A stretch of 64,000 nucleotides of DNA, taken from contig SVFD01000003.1 in assembly GCA_015057025.1 (NCBI GenBank), forward strand, positions 186,001-250,000. Direction: 5' to 3'. Shown in pieces: positions 59,980-64,000 of the stretch. The notes beneath the pieces are model-generated. The model did not search any database. It was not told where the DNA came from and saw only the letters and a list, made by a program, of their open reading frames with translations. The DNA comes from Lachnospiraceae bacterium (GTDB lineage Bacteria > Bacillota > Clostridia > Lachnospirales > Lachnospiraceae). Within the stretch, counting starts at the first letter, position 1; every line of letters starts with the position of its first letter. The position numbers were made by a program, and so were the translations under genes.

Positions 59980-60612
59980 ATGAAGAATGAAGGAATTTTA
60001 GTTGTTTTGTCCGGATTTTCCGGTTCGGGGAAAGGGACTTTGGTAAAGCGCCTTTTGGAAGAATATGATAATTATGCATTAAGTATATCCATGACAACCC
60101 GCATGCCAAGGCCGGGAGAAGAACATGGTAAATCATATTTCTTTGTAACAAAAGAGGAATTCCAAAGTACCATTGATAGGAATGGCTTGTTAGAATATGC
60201 ACAGTATTGTGATAATTTTTACGGAACGCCGAAGGCCTATGTGGAAGAGCAACTTGCCAACGGAAAAGATGTTATTCTTGAAATCGAGGTTCAGGGTGCC
60301 TTGCAGATTAAGGAGAAGTTCCCTAAAACGTTATTATTGTTTGTAACTCCGCCTTCTGCAAATGTATTAAAAGAACGTCTTACAGGAAGAGGAACCGAAA
60401 CAGAAGAAGTAATCAATAAGCGCATGCAAAGAGCGGCAGAAGAGTCTGTAAGCATGTCTTTATATGATAATATTATTGTGAATGACGATTTGGAAGAATG
60501 TGTGAAGTATACACATCAGGTAATTCAGTCAGCACACAGTACCCCTGACAGGGTTATTAAATTAATTGAAAATTTAAAGGAAGAGCTTTTAAGCTTTTCG
60601 GAAGGAGAGTAA
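59980..60612 (+). CDS. gmk: Guanylate kinase
   Basis: Phosphorylates GMP to GDP, 210 residues. P-loop FSGSGKGTLVKR near 12, SISMTTRMPRPGEEHGKSYFFV GMP-binding near 40 and the ILEIEVQGALQIKEKFP core. Located 6 bp after remA. Confidence 0.95.
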   Translation: MKNEGILVVLSGFSGSGKGTLVKRLLEEYDNYALSISMTTRMPRPGEEHGKSYFFVTKEEFQSTIDRNGLLEYAQYCDNFYGTPKAYVEEQLANGKDVILEIEVQGALQIKEKFPKTLLLFVTPPSANVLKERLTGRGTETEEVINKRMQRAAEESVSMSLYDNIIVNDDLEECVKYTHQVIQSAHSTPDRVIKLIENLKEELLSFSEGE

Positions 60613-60615
60613 AAT

Positions 60616-60849
60616 ATGTTACACCCGTCTTATTCAGATTTAATGAATGTTGTAAACAGTGAGGTTGAGCAGGGCGAAGCTCCTGTAGTAAACAGCCGTT
60701 ATTCCATCGTTATGGCTACTTCTAAGAGAGCCCGTGAAATTATTGATGGTGATGAACCTATGGTAAAGGGAGAAAATAAAAAGGCCCTTTCTATTGCGGT
60801 GGAAGAATTAAACAGTGCAAAGTTGAAAATCGTCGGTGACGAGGAATAG
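60616..60849 (+). CDS. rpoZ: RNA polymerase omega subunit
   Basis: 77-residue omega subunit assisting RNA polymerase assembly. PSYSDLMNVVNSEVEQGEAPVVNSRYSIVMATSKRAREI matches the family helix pattern. Separated from gmk by 3 bp and followed by a terminator overlapping its stop. Confidence 0.93.
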   Translation: MLHPSYSDLMNVVNSEVEQGEAPVVNSRYSIVMATSKRAREIIDGDEPMVKGENKKALSIAVEELNSAKLKIVGDEE

Positions 60850-60871
60850 TGCCCTTTTTGGGCACTTTTTT
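60848..60871 (+). terminator. Terminator after rpoZ
   Basis: GTGCCC/GGGCAC stem with a loop of T's, then TTTTTT. It overlaps the rpoZ stop codon and separates gmk-rpoZ from rimO. Confidence 0.87.
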
Positions 60872-60928
60872 AGAAATATCGTTAAAAGTATTTCTAAAAG
60901 AAAATGTAAAGTTTCGGAGTTACAGAAC

Positions 60929-62269
60929 ATGAAGATACTTTTTATATCCCTTGGTTGTGATAAGAATTTGGTAGATACGGAAACTATGTTAGGGTATCTG
61001 ACACAGAAGGGTTACGAAATAACAGATGATGAAAATGAAGCCGAAGCAGTGGTGGTAAATACCTGCTGTTTTATCCACGACGCAAAGCAGGAAAGTGTGG
61101 ATGTGATTCTTGAAATGGCGGATTTGCGTAGGGAAGGACATATTCAGGCATTGATTGTAACCGGATGTCTTGCACAACGTTACAATGATGAAATTCAGGA
61201 AGAGATTCCGGAAGTGGATGTCATTATGGGAACGCAGGCTATTGAAGATATTGTAGATGCATTGGAAGGTGTACTGGAAGGTAAAAAGAAAAATTATTTG
61301 CCTGATATCGATAAGCCTCTTCCAAAGCTTGGTAAAAGAATGGTAACAACCGGCGGACATTATGCTTATTTGAAAATTGCTGAAGGCTGTGATAAGCATT
61401 GTACCTACTGCGTAATACCTAAGGTGCGCGGTACCTATCGTTCCGTACCTATGGAGGAGTTATTAGAACAGGCAAGGCATTTGGTGGAAGATATTGGTGT
61501 TCGGGAATTGATTCTGGTAGCCCAAGAGACTACTATTTACGGTACGGACATTTATGGTGTTAAAAAATTGCCGGAGCTTTTAAATAAGTTGTCTGAAATC
61601 AGAGGCTTAAGATGGATTCGTGTTCTTTATTGTTATCCGGAAGAAATTGATGATGCATTAATAGAGGTTATTGCAACCAATGACAAGGTTTGTAAGTATC
61701 TGGATATTCCCATTCAACATGCTTCGGATAAAATTTTAAAAAGAATGGGACGCAGGACTACCCGGGCAGAATTGGAAACAAAGATAAATAAGTTAAGAGA
61801 GTGTATTCCGGATATTTGCTTGAGGACAACATTAATCAGCGGTTTTCCGGGAGAAACTGAAGAAGACCATGAAGAAGTAATGGAATTTGTAGACACCATG
61901 GAGTTTGACAGATTAGGTGTATTTACATATTCCAAAGAGGAAGATACACCGGCTGCTTTGATGGATAATCAAATCGAGGAAGAAATAAAAGAAGAACGTA
62001 GGGGTGAGATTATGGAACTCCAACAGGCTATTGCTTTTGAAAAAGCGGAAAAAATGATTGGACGAACCGTGCTTGCCATGATCGAAGGCCGTATTGCAGA
62101 TGAAGAGGCATATATTGCCCGGACATATATGGATGCGCCCAATGTGGACGGTTATCTTTTTATCAATACTACCAAAGATTTGATGACGGGCGATTTTGCA
62201 TATGTTCGCATTACCGGTTCAAATGAATATGATTTGATTGGAGAATTAGAGGATGAATTTAGCGAATAA
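60929..62269 (+). CDS. rimO: Ribosomal protein S12 methylthiotransferase RimO
   Basis: Radical SAM enzyme that adds a methylthio group to Asp of ribosomal protein S12. 446 residues. N-terminal UPF0004 domain begins MKILFISLGCDKNLVDTE; radical-SAM CxxxCxxC is CDKHCTYC near 153; a TRAM domain ends the protein. ATG 60929 (CGGAG upstream) is chosen; the longer frame from 60836 overlaps the rpoZ terminator. Overlaps pgsA by 17 bp. Confidence 0.95.
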   Translation: MKILFISLGCDKNLVDTETMLGYLTQKGYEITDDENEAEAVVVNTCCFIHDAKQESVDVILEMADLRREGHIQALIVTGCLAQRYNDEIQEEIPEVDVIMGTQAIEDIVDALEGVLEGKKKNYLPDIDKPLPKLGKRMVTTGGHYAYLKIAEGCDKHCTYCVIPKVRGTYRSVPMEELLEQARHLVEDIGVRELILVAQETTIYGTDIYGVKKLPELLNKLSEIRGLRWIRVLYCYPEEIDDALIEVIATNDKVCKYLDIPIQHASDKILKRMGRRTTRAELETKINKLRECIPDICLRTTLISGFPGETEEDHEEVMEFVDTMEFDRLGVFTYSKEEDTPAALMDNQIEEEIKEERRGEIMELQQAIAFEKAEKMIGRTVLAMIEGRIADEEAYIARTYMDAPNVDGYLFINTTKDLMTGDFAYVRITGSNEYDLIGELEDEFSE

Positions 62270-62828
62270 AATTACTTTGGCGCGAGTGATTCTGGTTCCG
62301 GTCTTTATTGTTTTACTTATGGCATCCCGGATTCCGGGGCTTTCGGGATTGGTTGAAAACGGGACAGTATCACAGTCGGTATTAAACTGGTGTGCATTGG
62401 CAGTTTTTATTCTTGCATCCGTAACGGATTTTTTAGATGGTTTTATTGCAAGAAAATATAATATGATTTCTAATTTTGGTAAATTTATGGATCCCTTAGC
62501 GGATAAGCTTCTTGTATGCAGTGCGTTAATTTGCCTGCTTGCTCTGGGACGTATTAATGTTTTTCTTGTATTAATTATTATTGCAAGAGATTTTATTATA
62601 AGTGGATTTCGTTTGGTGGCGTCCGATAAAGGCGTTGTAATTGCCGCTAATATGTGGGGTAAGGTAAAAACCACCATGCAGATGATAATGATAGGATTTA
62701 TGATTCCGGGATTGGATATATTCTACTGGATAAACGTGGCATTGGGATGGATTGTTTTATTCCTGACAGTATATTCGCTGATAGATTGTCTTGTAAAAAA
62801 CAAACATGTATTAAAAGATGAAAAATAA
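62253..62828 (+). CDS. pgsA: CDP-diacylglycerol-glycerol-3-phosphate phosphatidyltransferase
   Basis: Integral membrane enzyme making phosphatidylglycerolphosphate. 191 residues with five or six helices and the CDP-alcohol motif DFLDGFIARKYNMISNFGKFMDPLADK near 50-75. Starts inside the end of rimO, so translation is coupled. Confidence 0.94.
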   Translation: MNLANKITLARVILVPVFIVLLMASRIPGLSGLVENGTVSQSVLNWCALAVFILASVTDFLDGFIARKYNMISNFGKFMDPLADKLLVCSALICLLALGRINVFLVLIIIARDFIISGFRLVASDKGVVIAANMWGKVKTTMQMIMIGFMIPGLDIFYWINVALGWIVLFLTVYSLIDCLVKNKHVLKDEK

Positions 62829-62871
62829 AATCGTATGTATTCTTTAATTAAGAACAAAGGACGGAAAAGAA

Positions 62872-64000
62872 AATGGTTGTTGAATTGATTTCAGTTGGTA
62901 CGGAACTTTTACTTGGTAATATTGTAAACACCAATGCAGCTTATTTGGCAGAGCAGTGTGCGTCCTGCGGATTGTCCTGCTTTTATCAGACGGTAGTCGG
63001 AGATAACGAGGAAAGATTGCAGGAAACCGTAAAGGCTGGTTTAAAACGTTCGGATATTTTGATTTTAACCGGAGGTTTGGGACCTACCGATGATGATTTG
63101 ACCAAAGAAGTGGTTGCAAAAGCAATGAAGAAAAAGCTTGTGGAAGATAAAAAGGCCCGCGAGATGATTCAGGCTTATTTTGACAACAGGGGAATGGAAA
63201 TAACAGAGAATAACTGGAAGCAGGCGCTGGTTCCAGAAGGCGCTATAGTTATGTACAATCATAACGGAACTGCTCCGGGACTTATTGTGGAAAGCAATGA
63301 AAAATGTGCAATTTTACTTCCGGGACCGCCTAAAGAAATGAAGCCTATGTTCGAAGAATATGTAGTGGATTATTTGAAAAAGAAGAATCCCGAGGTGATT
63401 GTTTCGACGACGGTTAAGCTTTGCGGTATCGGAGAAAGTAAGGTAGAGGATATGATTCACGATATGCTTGAGAATCAAAGTAATCCTACAATTGCACCTT
63501 ATGCCAAAACAGGTGAAGTACATCTTCGTGTAACCGCCAAAGCGGCAGATATGAAGAGTGCCAATAAACTGATTAAACCGGTTGTAAAACAATTAAAAAC
63601 AAGGCTGGCAGAATACATTTATACTACGGATGAAAATACAGCTTTAGAAAATGCAGTAGTGGATTTGCTGATAGCAAATAATCTCACTGTATCTACGGTA
63701 GAATCCTGTACCGGTGGTATGGTAGCGGCGAGATTAATTAATGTTTCAGGTGTATCCGAAGTATTTAAAATGGGTCATATTACCTATTCCAACAAAGCCA
63801 AGAAAAAGATTTTGGGTGTTAAAAAGAAAACACTGGAAAAACATACTGCAGTAAGTGCAGAAGTTGCAAAGGAAATGGTAAAAGGTGTTGAAACAGTTTC
63901 GAAAGCAGATGTATGTGTATCCGTAACCGGTTTGGCCGGTCCTGACGGAGGCACTGCCGAGAGACCTGTGGGTCTTGTATACATTGCCTGCAGCGTAAAA
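62872..64000 (+). CDS. cinA: CinA family protein (right end outside window)
   Basis: Competence/damage-inducible protein A, NMN deamidase and ADP-ribose pyrophosphatase family. Frame opens at ATG 62872 (AAAGGACGG upstream) and is still open at the window end after 376 codons; full proteins have about 410-420. N-terminal MoaB/MoeA-like domain (VGTELLLGNIVNTNAAYLAE, TGGLGPTDDD, LLPGPPKEM) and C-terminal PncC domain (VESCTGGMVAARL, SVTGLAGPDGGT). Last gene in view, after pgsA. Confidence 0.93.

Noticed and set aside
60836-60928. N-terminal extension of rimO
   Set aside because: Overlaps the rpoZ stop and terminator; homologues start at MKILFISLGC.
1-64000. CRISPR array, tRNA, rRNA or transposase
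   Set aside because: No regularly spaced repeats, no tRNA cloverleaf or rRNA sequence recognised, and no transposase or integrase domain in any frame inspected.

Overview
The window is a contiguous low-GC chromosomal segment from a spore-forming, anaerobic Clostridia-type bacterium, most likely a member of the Lachnospiraceae. The basis is the presence of spoIIIAG/spoIIIAH, spoIVB and a Spo0A-type DNA-binding protein, the Gram-positive style of ribosome binding sites (AGGAGG-like), the 2-hydroxyacyl-CoA dehydratase-type activase and component proteins, and the gene order nusB-xseA-xseB-ispA-dxs-tlyA-nadK-argR-recN-spoIVB. No rRNA, tRNA, CRISPR array, transposase or integrase was seen. Almost all genes lie on the + strand.

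Layout. 1-16.3 kb is core chromosome: the end of the spoIIIA operon, deoB, prfC, a secreted transglutaminase-like protein, Asp23, then the isoprenoid/DNA-metabolism/sporulation cluster nusB to spoIVB. 16.2-21.1 kb is an AT-rich accessory island inserted at the 3' end of spoIVB. It is bounded by perfect 88-bp direct repeats of the spoIVB 3' region. It carries a Phd-like antitoxin and a broken second copy, a class II Fic AMP-transferase under an array of four 12-mer operator-like sites, and three unrecognised helical proteins, two with R-N-...-H (HEPN-like) motifs. This is the best candidate for an undescribed, defence-like system.

21.2-29.5 kb holds an orphan gene and a three-gene cluster: an adenylation/carrier/thioester-reductase protein plus an HgdC-like activase and an HgdB-like protein. 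29.5-38 kb holds xanthine uptake and salvage (NCS2 permease, xpt), a two-component system with an FtsX-type ABC transporter, and a PAP2 phosphatase. 38-41 kb holds a SpoU methyltransferase (- strand) and a paaK/ACT-domain pair.

At 41 kb there is a yybP-ykoY (Mn2+) riboswitch with its own promoter and terminator. It is followed by an ATC-hydrolase-like gene, a membrane protein, a methyltransferase and an alpha/beta hydrolase before the Mn2+ exporter gene mntP. 44.8-49.9 kb holds an ABC-2 transporter with LytTR/DUF3021 regulators, a small amidase, a MaoC-like protein and two related coiled-coil lipoproteins. 49.9-53.6 kb (- strand) is a heterodimeric ABC exporter with one degenerate ATP site. 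53.7-64 kb returns to core functions: patatin-like phospholipase, a Spo0A effector domain lacking its receiver, glgA, an NFACT/RqcH protein, then a structured RNA leader driving yicC-remA-gmk-rpoZ, followed by rimO, pgsA and cinA (cut by the window edge).
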